Part shown: in pieces, positions 18,146 to 25,945 of the stretch
Numbering within the stretch: position 1 is the stretch's first letter
How the letters are laid out: each line of letters starts with the position of its first letter
Source of the DNA: Pokkaliibacter plantistimulans
GTDB lineage: Bacteria; Pseudomonadota; Gammaproteobacteria; Pseudomonadales; Balneatricaceae
Length of the DNA stretch: 64,000 nucleotides
Assembly (NCBI RefSeq): GCF_003194385.1
Contig: NZ_LAPT01000082.1
Location: 62,001-126,000 of the forward strand
Direction: 5' to 3'
Program-made: the position numbers and the translations under genes
Notes under the pieces: generated by a model
Told to the model about the DNA's origin: nothing
Database searches by the model: none
What the model saw: the letters and a program-made list of their open reading frames with translations, nothing else

Positions 18146-18669
18146 GCCGCTGGCTGGTGGTGGAAGATGATGAAGTGTTTGGCACGCTGCTAGTACGTGG
18201 CTTACAGCGCAAGGGTTACGCGGCCCGGCTGGCCACCACACCAGGGCAGGCGCTGCAACAGCTGGCGGAACAGGAGTTCGAGTTTGCCACCCTTGATCTG
18301 CATCTGGATAACGAGTCTGGTCTGGCGCTGTTACCGCAGCTACTGGCGCAGCAACCCGAGTTGCAGGTGCTGGTGCTGACCGGCTACGCCAGCATTGCCA
18401 CCTGTGTTGATGCCATCAAGCTCGGTGCCGTGCAGTATCTGCCCAAACCGGCACGGGTGGACGATATCATCGCCGCACTGGATACGGTCGAACCTGACCC
18501 GGAGCAGCCGCTGACCCAGCAGCCCCTGTCGCCGTCGCGGCTGGAATGGGAGCACATTCAGCAGGTGCTCAAGCAGCACGAAGGTAATGTGTCAGCGACC
18601 GCGCGGGCGCTGAACATGCATCGCCGTACCCTGCAGCGCAAACTGCAGAAAAAGCCGGTGGCCAAGTAA
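18142..18669 (+). CDS. regA: Response regulator RegA/PrrA family
   Basis: The protein has 175 residues, with AAGGAG 8 bases before the ATG. The receiver domain (about 1-120) has the acidic pair at Asp9-Asp10, the phospho-acceptor Asp52 in ATLDLHLD and the Lys of LPKPA. A Fis-type helix-turn-helix ends the protein (GNVSATARALNMHRRTLQRK). This short two-domain form without an AAA+ domain is typical of RegA. It is a global activator/repressor of respiration, carbon and nitrogen assimilation in other proteobacteria. Its start overlaps the regB stop, indicating translational coupling. Confidence 0.92.
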   Translation: MSRWLVVEDDEVFGTLLVRGLQRKGYAARLATTPGQALQQLAEQEFEFATLDLHLDNESGLALLPQLLAQQPELQVLVLTGYASIATCVDAIKLGAVQYLPKPARVDDIIAALDTVEPDPEQPLTQQPLSPSRLEWEHIQQVLKQHEGNVSATARALNMHRRTLQRKLQKKPVAK

Positions 18670-18721
18670 GAAGGTGTTTGCGCTCAGCTGCACGTCGGCC
18701 ATTCAGCGCGAAAAGCCATCC

Positions 18722-19066
18722 TCAGGCCAGTTCGGTTGAGAAAAACTTCAGCCCGACCACACCGGAAATAATCAGCATCAGGCACAGCACACGTGCCACA
18801 TTGATCGCCTCACCCAGAAAGGCGATGCCGTAGATGGCCGTCCCCACCGCCCCGATACCCACCCATACGGCATAGGCGGTGCCTACCGGCAGCGTTTTCA
18901 CCGCCAGTGACAGCAGATAGAGACTGAGCAGGATAAAGAAGCCGCAATAGACCGTCGGCCACAACCGGCTGAAGCCGTCGGTGCGCGGAATCACCGCGGC
19001 GTAGCAAATCTCACAGACACCCGCCAGCAGCAGATAGCCCCAGCCGGCCCCCAATGAACTGAACAT
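18722..19066 (-). CDS. gdx: SMR-family exporter, Gdx/SugE (guanidinium) type
   Basis: The protein has 114 residues and four membrane helices, with AAGGAG 6 bases before the ATG. Glu19 in LLLAGVCEICYA is the essential coupling glutamate of SMR proteins. The segments GFSRLWPT and KTLPVGTAYAVWVGIGAVG are those of the Gdx/SugE branch rather than EmrE. Guanidinium/proton antiport is thus more likely than general drug efflux. Gdx works as an antiparallel homodimer in the inner membrane. No guanidine riboswitch fold was recognised in the 118 bases upstream. Assignment to Gdx within SMR is by motif only. Confidence 0.82.
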   Translation of the reverse strand: MFSSLGAGWGYLLLAGVCEICYAAVIPRTDGFSRLWPTVYCGFFILLSLYLLSLAVKTLPVGTAYAVWVGIGAVGTAIYGIAFLGEAINVARVLCLMLIISGVVGLKFFSTELA

Positions 19067-19096
19067 CCTGTGCTCCTTGTCTTCCCGGTCAGCGGT

Positions 19097-19105
19097 TGTG
19101 GATAA
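19097..19105 (-). promoter_or_regulatory. Perfect DnaA box (copy 1)
   Basis: The minus strand reads TTATCCACA, the high-affinity consensus for DnaA. It lies 31 bases upstream of the gdx start. A second identical 9-mer in the same orientation lies 58 bases away, so chance alone is less attractive. Binding is not shown. Confidence 0.4.
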
Positions 19106-19118
19106 ACCAGCCGCCATA

Positions 19119-19153
19119 GCAAAACCGGGAGACATCCGCCGATGTCTCCCGGT
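19119..19153 (-). terminator. Intrinsic terminator after the N-demethylase operon
   Basis: A perfect 13-bp stem, ACCGGGAGACATC (19124-19136) with its complement (19141-19153), closes a 4-base loop. On the minus strand it is followed by TTTTGC. It lies 32 bases past the stop of the GcvT-like gene, ending that operon before gdx. Confidence 0.88.
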
Positions 19154-19154
19154 C

Positions 19155-19163
19155 TGTGGATAA
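19155..19163 (-). promoter_or_regulatory. Perfect DnaA box (copy 2)
   Basis: TTATCCACA on the minus strand, same orientation as the copy at 19097-19105. The two copies flank the terminator hairpin. Each is followed within 15 bases by GACCGGG, so a longer imperfect direct repeat may be involved. Confidence 0.4.
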
Positions 19164-19184
19164 CACTCAACAGCCGCCAAGCCG

Positions 19185-20315
19185 TTAGCCTTTCGCCGTC
19201 CGCTTGCTCTTCTCCGGGTCATCGAACGGCATGGTATGGGCAATGGCCATGACGTTGAGGCTGCCCTTCACTTCAAGCGGGCAACCTTGCTCGGCATAGG
19301 GTACGTCCATACGGGCAATGGCCATGGAGCGGTCGCTCAGGCGTGAATACATGGCGCAGGTGATCATCCCCACCTGTTTGCCATCGGCCCACAGGGTGTC
19401 GCCAGCCTGTGCCGCCTGCTGGCCTTCCAGCAGCACGCCGAAGATTTTGAAGCGCTCCTTGCCCTGCAAGCGGCGATGCTCTGTCGCCCCGCGGAATTCG
19501 GTCTTGCCGGGTGATACGGTGAAATCCAGCCCCAGCTCCCACAGGGTGTCGCCAGCAGGCTGATCGGCAAAGGGATACATCTCGGAGTTGTCATAGGGGA
19601 AGAACAGCAGATAGCTTTCCACCCGCAGCCAGTCCAGTGCGGTAAAGGCGCAGGGGATGATGCCCATGTCCTTGCCCTGCTCCAGAATGGTGTCCCAGAT
19701 CAGCGGTGCGTCAGCAGCCTTGCAGAAGATCTCGTAGCCCCGCTCGCCGGTATAACCGGTCCGGGAAATCATCACCGGACGGCCAAACAGTTTGGTCTGC
19801 AGATGATGGAAATACGGCAGATCGCGGATGCCGGGCACATGCTCAGCGAGAAAATCGACAGCCAGTGGCCCCTGCAGTGACAGATCGTGCAGATCATCAT
19901 CAAACAGCACCGCGACCTGACGGCCAGTGGCCAGCCGCACCAGCATCTCGTGGCCACTGCCGGAACCGTGTACCACCATAAAGGCATTGGGACCGGTGCG
20001 ATAAACAATGCAGTCATCCACAAATTTGCCAGCTTCGTTGAGCAATGCCGCATAGACCGACTTGCCGGGATACAGCTTGGATATATCGCGCGTGGTGGCA
20101 TAGTCCAGCAGGCTTTCGGCATGGGGGCCGACATAGTGCACCTTCTTCAGCCCGGAGACGTCCATCAGGCCCGCCCTGGTGCGGATCGCCTCATGCTCAT
20201 CCGCCAGATCAGAGTCATAGGTCCAGGCGGTGCCCATACCACTCCAGTCTTCCAGTTTTGATCCCAGGGCACGGTGGCGGTCGGCCAGGGCAGATATACG
20301 CCAGGAATTTGCCAT
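19185..20315 (-). CDS. GcvT-like tetrahydrofolate-dependent aminomethyltransferase of the dimethylamine operon
   Basis: The protein has 376 residues from MANSWRISAL, with AAGGAG 8 bases upstream. It has the aminomethyltransferase fold of GcvT: LMDVSGLKKVHYVGP, LLNEAGKFVDDCIVYR, TGYTGERGYEIF and FTALDWLRVES. It is the last gene of the operon with the heme N-demethylase, reductase and DmmA-like genes. In that setting such proteins are thought to pass the one-carbon unit released by demethylation to tetrahydrofolate. It could therefore detoxify formaldehyde. It is not the glycine-cleavage GcvT, since no gcvH or gcvP is near. The exact reaction is inferred from context. Confidence 0.75.
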   Translation of the reverse strand: MANSWRISALADRHRALGSKLEDWSGMGTAWTYDSDLADEHEAIRTRAGLMDVSGLKKVHYVGPHAESLLDYATTRDISKLYPGKSVYAALLNEAGKFVDDCIVYRTGPNAFMVVHGSGSGHEMLVRLATGRQVAVLFDDDLHDLSLQGPLAVDFLAEHVPGIRDLPYFHHLQTKLFGRPVMISRTGYTGERGYEIFCKAADAPLIWDTILEQGKDMGIIPCAFTALDWLRVESYLLFFPYDNSEMYPFADQPAGDTLWELGLDFTVSPGKTEFRGATEHRRLQGKERFKIFGVLLEGQQAAQAGDTLWADGKQVGMITCAMYSRLSDRSMAIARMDVPYAEQGCPLEVKGSLNVMAIAHTMPFDDPEKSKRTAKG

Positions 20316-20392
20316 GCGGTTTCTCCTTTTATCGTTCTCGCGGTAATGCAGCATCGTTCTCTGCCCTGTCATGACGGGCAGAGCGGCTGGCC

Positions 20393-21481
20393 TCAGGCTT
20401 CGGGATCAAACTGGCTTAACCATTCAACAATGGTGCTGTGATAGCGGCTCAACCCCTTGTATTCGATCAGCTGCGGTGGCAGATCACGCAGCACCCGGTG
20501 CAGACGACAGGCCCAGCGCGGCTGGGTAGCCAGCTCATCAAAACTGATCAGATAGGTGCGGATGCCAAACAGCAGCGCATTGCTACGCGGCAGGCGTGGC
20601 ATGAACTGCAGTTCGACCCGCAGATGGACCAGCTGACCGACGTTGTCCGCGGTCACCTGCCCCCGTTCATGGCCCCATTCGTGGAAGGTTTCCGGGGACG
20701 TATCCATGCGCGGGTTGATGGTCAGGGTCCAGTTCAGGCGGCGAACAGGTTTACCCACCTGAATGTTCATCAGGTATTTCAGTGCCCGGTCAAACACCCC
20801 CATCTGGTGAGCCATCGGCACCGGCGCATGCCATTGCTTGAAGCTCATACCGGCGTCAAAGGCCAGCGACCAGTCAGCCGGACAGGTCACAATGCCGGCA
20901 TCCATGTACAGATCACCATCACGCTGGTCGAGCACGGCAAAGTCACCCTGCGCCTGCCGGGTGATGTACTCCAGCGGCTCACACGGCAGGGTGCTGGCAT
21001 CACCGAAAGTAAAGTGCTGATCCAGCTCCAGTACCCGGTTCTGCCAGTGCCAGTGGTTGCCTTCACGGTGCAGGCTGAACAGCGCAGGATAATCCGTGGC
21101 CAGATGCTCCATCAGCATTTCCAGGGTATCCCAGGCCGCCTCCTGCATATGCGGCATCACCATACAGCGGCGCGGGTCTCTGGCCAGTACCAGTGCCCGC
21201 TCGGCCATCTCCGAACGATAATGTTCATCAACATCAAACCAGTGCTCGAATATGGACCCGGCAGGCCCTACCGTTGCCGGTTCGATATTGACCGAGTACA
21301 TGTAATTGTCCTCGGGGAAAGGAAAGGGAAAACGGGCGATAGCCGCGGCACTGTTGCTGTAGGTGAAGTCATCCCGGTAGGTCTCGATGGGCTTGATGCT
21401 GTCGAGGCTCAGGGTACGGGGCTTGATCGCAGCCAGCGGCGGCAGATCGGCAGGCAAGGCCTGGGCAAGCATAGAACTCAT
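20393..21481 (-). CDS. Heme-dependent oxidative N-demethylase family protein (DUF3445; dimethylamine monooxygenase component)
   Basis: The protein is about 362 residues. The start at 21481 (MSSMLAQALP) is preferred because GGAG lies 9 bases upstream; an ATG five codons earlier has no ribosome site. It matches the DUF3445/HODM family: PFPFPEDNYMYSVNIEP near residue 50, GIVTCPADWSLAFDAGMSF near 195, and a C-terminal RTYLISFDELATQPRW. Family members bind heme in a PAS-like fold and oxidatively demethylate secondary amines such as dimethylamine. The neighbouring [2Fe-2S] flavin reductase would supply electrons. The specific substrate is inferred from the operon and from gmaS-mgs nearby. Confidence 0.85.
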   Translation of the reverse strand: MSSMLAQALPADLPPLAAIKPRTLSLDSIKPIETYRDDFTYSNSAAAIARFPFPFPEDNYMYSVNIEPATVGPAGSIFEHWFDVDEHYRSEMAERALVLARDPRRCMVMPHMQEAAWDTLEMLMEHLATDYPALFSLHREGNHWHWQNRVLELDQHFTFGDASTLPCEPLEYITRQAQGDFAVLDQRDGDLYMDAGIVTCPADWSLAFDAGMSFKQWHAPVPMAHQMGVFDRALKYLMNIQVGKPVRRLNWTLTINPRMDTSPETFHEWGHERGQVTADNVGQLVHLRVELQFMPRLPRSNALLFGIRTYLISFDELATQPRWACRLHRVLRDLPPQLIEYKGLSRYHSTIVEWLSQFDPEA

Positions 21482-21536
21482 GGTGCGCTGCTCCATGTTC
21501 TGAACAGGTTGATGGTGTTGTCAGAAAGAGGGCCAT

Positions 21537-22478
21537 TTACAGTGCCAGTTTGACCGTGCAGCCACCCTTGCCACGGGAAACACAGGGCATCAGATGGTCA
21601 GCACGCTCGCTGTCGCTGAGATACAGATCACGGTGATCGACCTCACCGGCGGAATACGGCGTCATGCACTGCCCGCAGACACCGCCGCGGCAGAGGTTGG
21701 GCACCGGCACTCCGGCCTGCTCCAGTGCCTCCAGCAGGGAGTAATCACCCGGCACCGCCAGCGTCCGCCCGTCAGCCAGCTCGGCCACAAAAGGCTCGCC
21801 CGGCTCCGGTGCGGCAAAGGCCTCCCAGTGGATACGTTCAGCGGGCCAGCCCAGCGCATCGGCGGTCTGGCACACGTCACTGATCAGGCTGTCGGGGCCA
21901 CAAATGTAGACATGGGTACCGAGCGGCTGGTCGCTCAGCACCTGACGGATATTCAGGCGCTGCCCGGCACGTCCGTCATAGGGATGCAGGGCAGCACCGA
22001 GGCGTGCCGCCAGCTCTTCCAGATAGGTATCGGTCAGACCGCTGCGGTAGGCGTAATGCAGCTCCATGCTGCCGCCGCGCTGCTCCAGTGCGGCGATGTA
22101 AGCCATAAAGGGGGTGATGCCGATCCCGCCTGCAATCATCAGGTGATGACCAGCACGGGAATGGGGAGCAAACAGATTGGCAGGCGGCGACAGCCTGAGC
22201 ACATCGCCTTCCTTGACCTGCTCGTGCATGAAGCGCGAACCGCCACGGCTTTGTTCCTGCAGACGCACCGCGATGCGGTAATACTGACGCTGCAGCGGAT
22301 CACTGAGCAGAGAATAGGCATTGCACAGCGGTCGGCCTGTGCCCGGCATATGCACCTGCACATGGCTGCCCGCCGAAAACCCCGGCAACTCTCCGCTGAC
22401 GGCTTCAAAGGTGAACTCCCGCACCAGCGGGGTCAGCTGCCGCACACTGGCCACACGCACATCCAGCAGTTCACTCAT
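21537..22478 (-). CDS. PDR/VanB-type flavin reductase with C-terminal [2Fe-2S] domain (dimethylamine monooxygenase reductase)
   Basis: The protein has 313 residues. An N-terminal flavin-binding barrel (about 1-100) precedes an NAD-binding domain (GGIGITPFMAY, then VYICGPDSLI) and a plant-type ferredoxin domain (about 230-313). The cluster cysteines lie in PNLCRGGVCGQC and MPCVSRG. It passes electrons from NAD(P)H to the heme N-demethylase. The start overlaps the stop of the DmmA-like gene by 4 bases (ATGA), indicating coupled translation. This is the phthalate dioxygenase reductase order of domains. Confidence 0.87.
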   Translation of the reverse strand: MSELLDVRVASVRQLTPLVREFTFEAVSGELPGFSAGSHVQVHMPGTGRPLCNAYSLLSDPLQRQYYRIAVRLQEQSRGGSRFMHEQVKEGDVLRLSPPANLFAPHSRAGHHLMIAGGIGITPFMAYIAALEQRGGSMELHYAYRSGLTDTYLEELAARLGAALHPYDGRAGQRLNIRQVLSDQPLGTHVYICGPDSLISDVCQTADALGWPAERIHWEAFAAPEPGEPFVAELADGRTLAVPGDYSLLEALEQAGVPVPNLCRGGVCGQCMTPYSAGEVDHRDLYLSDSERADHLMPCVSRGKGGCTVKLAL

Positions 22479-23029
22479 GATGCCTGCTCCTCCAGCGATG
22501 TGGATGCCACGGTGGCCGGAGCCTCGCCGTAGGGTGCGAAGGGATCATTACACACCCCCATATAGGCCCCCAGCCGCTGGGAGAAATGCTCGCGGACCAT
22601 CAGTTGCAGACCGCACTGGCGGCAATGCACCAGCGGCGCAGGCTCAATGGTCTGCAGGGTCGAACAATGCACGCAGTACAGTTCACGGCTGTCGGCAGTG
22701 CGGATCAGCTCAATCTCGCCGTTGAGCAGCCCGCACTGGCGCGCCTGCTGATGCACCTTCCACAGAAAACTTTCATCGCCACAGATATACAGACGTGTCC
22801 CCACCCGGGCCTGACTCAGGCGCTGTTGCAGGCTGCCGAACAGCTGCTCCATATCACCATTAAGGCTGATCAGACTGACCGGCACACCCTCTTCACCCAG
22901 CTGCTGTTGCCAGTACGCGGTCTCCGGCAGGGCCAGATGCTGAACCACCAGCAGGCGATGCTGTGCAGGGAGCGGAGGAAGCACCGGTCGGTAAACCGGC
23001 GTACTGAGCATGGCGGCGGCGGTGGTCAT
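22475..23029 (-). CDS. dmmA: DmmA-like subunit of dimethylamine monooxygenase
   Basis: The protein has 184 residues and is the first gene of the operon, with AAGGA 9 bases upstream. The N-terminal half resembles a small Rossmann-like module (HRLLVVQHLALPE, then GTRLYICGDESFLW). The C-terminal half has a rubredoxin-like cysteine set CVHC ... CRQC, then AYMGVCNDPF. This matches the DmmA-like family known only next to DUF3445 and VanB-type reductases. It may bind a metal or mediate electron transfer. The reaction of the whole operon would be dimethylamine to methylamine plus formaldehyde. The family name is recalled, not computed. Confidence 0.72.
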   Translation of the reverse strand: MTTAAAMLSTPVYRPVLPPLPAQHRLLVVQHLALPETAYWQQQLGEEGVPVSLISLNGDMEQLFGSLQQRLSQARVGTRLYICGDESFLWKVHQQARQCGLLNGEIELIRTADSRELYCVHCSTLQTIEPAPLVHCRQCGLQLMVREHFSQRLGAYMGVCNDPFAPYGEAPATVASTSLEEQAS

Positions 23030-23465
23030 TGTGCTGTCCTTACCTGAGCAGAGCTGATAGTGAAAAGAAGCTGATCCGGATGCTGCTGAAGACCTTAAAA
23101 AATTACTAAAGGGAACATTTTCTTCTTTTCAGGAAAGCATGAAATATGCCACCAAAAGCTAACTATCTGATTTCAAATAAGTTCGTTTTTAAGCACAGGA
23201 AAATGCAGGACGTGCAGGCAGCACTCACCCGCTAACCTGCACAAACACAGGTCATCCTGAATGGCAAACGGGCAAATTGAAGGCAATCGGGCGTAACTAC
23301 CCAGGACTCACAGGGGGAAATATTGACGGGTAAAGTGGGCTATTGACCGATCAGCAGATTCCGCCGAAACCGGCATGATCACAGCGGTTGTCGCACAACT
23401 TTATGCCTCAATTTTGATCAGTAACATGCTAGGGTGAGAGCCTGGCAAAATCTGGAGTCATCACC
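23030..23465. other. Divergent intergenic region, dmm operon / PPOX gene
   Basis: 436 bases without a gene. It contains a sigma-54-like promoter for the dmm operon (23136-23151) and presumably the promoter of the divergent flavin-binding protein. No obvious NtrC site (GCACC-type palindrome) was seen. Confidence 0.6.
23136..23151 (-). promoter_or_regulatory. Sigma-54-like promoter of the dmm operon
   Basis: The minus strand reads TGGCATATTTCATGCT. The GG of the -24 box and the GC of the -12 box are 12 bases apart, the spacing required by RpoN. The -12 box (ATGCT) departs from TTGCA. The predicted start would give a leader of roughly 95 bases. Confidence 0.5.
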
Positions 23466-23921
23466 ATGGATCAACAGGTCAAACTCGCCATCGAGAAATC
23501 CGTCCTCTGCTGGCTGGCCACCGTCGATAGCGACGGCATACCCAATGTGTCACCCAAGGAAATCTTTACCTATGGCGCAGACGATACCCTGCTGATTGCG
23601 CACATTGCCTCGCCCCAGAGTGTGGCCAATATCCGCGGCCATGCTCAGGTCTGTGTCAGCTTCGTCGACGTTTTTGAGCAGCGCGGCTACAAGCTCAAGG
23701 GCAGCGCCCGACTGCTGCAGCAAGGTGACAGCCATTACGCCGAATACCTGCAGCGTTTGCGCCTGCTGGCGGATGAGCGCTTTCCGATTCAGGCCATCAT
23801 CGCCATCAGCGTGACCAGCATTCAGCCCATTGTCGCCCCCAGCTACTGGCTGTTCCCCGACACCACGGTCGAGCAGCAGATAGACAATGCTCTGAATACC
23901 TATAAGGTAAGCAGACCCTAG
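23466..23921 (+). CDS. Pyridoxamine 5'-phosphate oxidase-family flavin-binding protein
   Basis: The protein has 151 residues, with TGGAG 9 bases before the ATG. It has a split-barrel flavin-binding fold: LCWLATVDSDGIPNVSPKEIF, then SVANIRGHAQVCVSFVDVFEQRGYKLKG-type strands. Such small PPOX proteins bind FMN or F420-like cofactors, and most have no proven substrate. Enzymes of pyridoxal phosphate synthesis are longer (about 215 residues), so this is not PdxH. It is divergent from the dmm operon and 23 bases upstream of a LysE-type exporter gene, with which it is probably cotranscribed. Confidence 0.82.
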   Translation: MDQQVKLAIEKSVLCWLATVDSDGIPNVSPKEIFTYGADDTLLIAHIASPQSVANIRGHAQVCVSFVDVFEQRGYKLKGSARLLQQGDSHYAEYLQRLRLLADERFPIQAIIAISVTSIQPIVAPSYWLFPDTTVEQQIDNALNTYKVSRP

Positions 23922-23944
23922 CCCCCTGCCGGACGCATAGAATC

Positions 23945-24568
23945 ATGGACTACGCGCTGTTTCTGACCATCTGCCTGCTGACCACGTTTACCCCTGGGCC
24001 AGCCATATTGCTGGTGATCAGAAACGCCACCCGTTACGGCATAGGCAAGGCGCTGATCGGGGTGCTGGGCAACCTGACGGCCATGCTGACCATGGCCACC
24101 CTGTCCGCCATTGGTATGGGCGCGGTTATTCTGTCTTCGCTCTACCTGTTTACGGCTATGAAGCTGGCAGGCGGCGCCTATCTGATCTATCTCGGTATCA
24201 GGACCTGGCGCAGCAGAAACCAGTTCAGTCAGCACAGCAGCCATGTGGCGGTGATTCCTCCACGCTCGGCGCGCTCGTTGTATGCCGAAGCCTTTATGAT
24301 CGGCTTCAGTAATCCCAAAGCCATCGCCTTCTACACCGCGCTGTTTCCGCAGTTTATTGACCCCCACCAGACCATTGCGCCGCAGCTGCTGGTTCTCGGC
24401 GCCACCTTTGCCTGCTGCTCCCTGACCGCGTTGAGCAGCTATGCACTGCTGGCGCACAGCGTGAAAGGCCATCTGGCCAAGGAGCATATCGGCCGCTACT
24501 TCAACCGTATTACCGGCGGAATATTTATGGGATTCGGGCTGTCGCTGATCGTGAGTGGCAGATTATAA
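23945..24568 (+). CDS. LysE/RhtB-family amino acid exporter
   Basis: The protein has 207 residues and about six membrane helices. The N-terminal signature FTPGPAILLVIRNATRYG and the internal GGAYLIYLGIRTWRS and GFSNPKAIAFYTALFPQFID are those of LysE/RhtB exporters. These export amino acids or related amines using the proton gradient. It follows the PPOX gene by 23 bases. Next to a methylamine/glutamate region it might export an N-methyl amino acid or excess glutamate analogue, but that is only a guess from position. Confidence 0.88.
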   Translation: MDYALFLTICLLTTFTPGPAILLVIRNATRYGIGKALIGVLGNLTAMLTMATLSAIGMGAVILSSLYLFTAMKLAGGAYLIYLGIRTWRSRNQFSQHSSHVAVIPPRSARSLYAEAFMIGFSNPKAIAFYTALFPQFIDPHQTIAPQLLVLGATFACCSLTALSSYALLAHSVKGHLAKEHIGRYFNRITGGIFMGFGLSLIVSGRL

Positions 24569-24751
24569 GTATGGGATGGAACTATTACTGCAATAGCATC
24601 ATACATCTGCATGCTCACATTTTATGTGCCAGCAAAGTATCAGCGGTGATAAGTCAAAGTGAGTCTTGATGAGCTCCGAAACAGGCACGTAGAAGAGTAA
24701 AAACTCAAATCGCAACAAAAAAAGCCAGCTTAATCTAAGGAGAACACAAAA

Positions 24752-25162
24752 ATGGAAGATTTAACTAATACCAAAATAAAACGCCCTAGGCATATCACCG
24801 TAATAGGTTGGTTCTTAATTATAACCAGCTCTTACACTGCCATCAGGATGCCATATTTACTATTAAACCACCCTGAACTAGTTAAAGTATTGGAACAAAA
24901 TTCACTCCCACTCTATGCACAGCTAATGCTGTCTTCAGCCTCAGTAATTTTCAGCATTATCGCAGGAGCCCTTATTCTCAATCGCAAAAAATCTGGACGA
25001 ACACTGTATACCAGCTGGTCAATCCTGTCCCTCATAATATCCACATCAACAATGCCAACCCTCTTACCAATAATATTTGGCGCAATTATTCCAGCAATTA
25101 TTATCGGCACCTTATTAACACCAAGCTCAAATAATTATTTTAACAACACAAAGAGTATTTAA
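24752..25162 (+). CDS. Small AT-rich membrane protein, unknown
   Basis: The protein has 136 residues, with AAGGAG 10 bases upstream. It has four hydrophobic segments (about 18-40, 55-77, 85-105, 107-125) after a short charged N-terminus (EDLTNTKIKRPR). No family was recognised with confidence. Codon use (ATA, AAT, TTA) and base composition are far more AT-rich than every neighbour, which points to recent transfer. The stop is one base before the start of a second small membrane gene. Confidence 0.65.
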   Translation: MEDLTNTKIKRPRHITVIGWFLIITSSYTAIRMPYLLLNHPELVKVLEQNSLPLYAQLMLSSASVIFSIIAGALILNRKKSGRTLYTSWSILSLIISTSTMPTLLPIIFGAIIPAIIIGTLLTPSSNNYFNNTKSI

Positions 25163-25163
25163 T

Positions 25164-25586
25164 ATGCTGAGAAAAATATTCTCCATTGTATTTTTAATAC
25201 TTGCAGGACTATGCATAGGCTCTATGCAGACTCTGGCACTCTCCAGCATAGCCATAAGCAGTAGTAACTTAGGGACTATATTGATAGCCATGGTGACCCC
25301 AACACTCCTTTTCCATTTATTTGGAATAGCATTATCCAGATGGCATAACTGGAAATTGATAACGGGTACTGTAATCTACCTTCCTACGTTGATGACCATA
25401 ATAGAAGTGCTATTAGTAAAACTAAGTTCAGAAATTCAAAACCCAGCGCTCAACCAATTGAAACATGACATGAACTACGGGAGAGGGTTTGCAGTAATCG
25501 CAGCATTCTTGCTTATCGGGACTTTATTTTTCGTCTTGCAAAAACATGAAAAACAAAAGACCTCACCGACAAGAGAAAAAACCTGA
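25164..25586 (+). CDS. Second small AT-rich membrane protein, unknown
   Basis: The protein has 140 residues and four predicted membrane helices (about 5-27, 34-58, 65-90, 108-128), with a charged lysine-rich tail. It begins one base after the stop of the preceding gene, so translation is probably coupled and the two products may act together. The composition is AT-rich like its partner. No family, metal site or catalytic motif was seen. A small immunity or transport pair is possible, but nothing in the sequence proves it. Confidence 0.62.
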   Translation: MLRKIFSIVFLILAGLCIGSMQTLALSSIAISSSNLGTILIAMVTPTLLFHLFGIALSRWHNWKLITGTVIYLPTLMTIIEVLLVKLSSEIQNPALNQLKHDMNYGRGFAVIAAFLLIGTLFFVLQKHEKQKTSPTREKT

Positions 25587-25776
25587 TTTCAGAGAAATAG
25601 AGAAAAACCAAGAAAACCCCTTTCACTCTTATTGTGTACACCATTAATATTATCAATTCTCCAGACTAGAAGATGGAACAAAAAATCGAGAATATAAATC
25701 TGAAAGCCACTGTGTTTTTTATGTAATACACCAGTCACAAACTCTGAGCAGTGCCCTTAAAATAGCAACATATTTA

Positions 25777-25860
25777 ATTTAGTGAACTAAATGAGCATTT
25801 GACTCGCTTTGCTCGCCCCTTCGGGGCCGTGCTAAAGCACGTTCAGCCTTTGGCTGTGAG
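25777..25860. repeat. Array of short perfect hairpins
   Basis: Four stem-loops follow one another: ATTTAGT-GA-ACTAAAT (25777-25792), GCCCC-TTC-GGGGC (25815-25827), CGTGCT-AA-AGCACG (25828-25841) and CAGCC-TTT-GGCTG (25844-25856). The GC-rich part contrasts sharply with the AT-rich sequence to its left. It resembles an intergenic REP-like or mobile-element end, but could not be assigned. It may mark the edge of the AT-rich insert. Confidence 0.55.
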
Positions 25861-25918
25861 CCTGTTTTTGACGCGGTATTCGGCAACGCAGATAGATTTT
25901 CAACGACCTGTTAAGCAA

Positions 25919-25945
25919 ACATGCCGCTGTAACAGCGGCATGTGT
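25919..25945. terminator. Hairpin terminator after mgsC
   Basis: ACATGCCGCTG (25919-25929) pairs with CAGCGGCATGT (25933-25943) around TAA. On the plus strand GTGTTTT follows; on the minus strand TTTGCTT follows. It lies 26 bases past the mgsC stop and probably ends the gmaS-mgs operon. Confidence 0.7.

Noticed and set aside
19090-19170. Replication origin
   Set aside because: Two DnaA boxes are too few, no AT-rich unwinding region is next to them, and none of the usual origin-linked genes is nearby.
18722-19243. Longer start for the SMR exporter (59 extra residues)
   Set aside because: The extra part crosses the terminator and the DnaA-like boxes, is not membrane-like, and AAGGAG fits the ATG at 19066.
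20438-21553. Open frame of 371 codons antisense to the heme N-demethylase gene
   Set aside because: It is a high-GC shadow frame without a ribosome site or family motifs; the minus-strand gene fits its family over its full length.
25801-25930. Integron attC site
   Set aside because: The stacked hairpins recall attC, but the core GTTRRRY/RYYYAAC pair was not found and no integrase gene is in the window.
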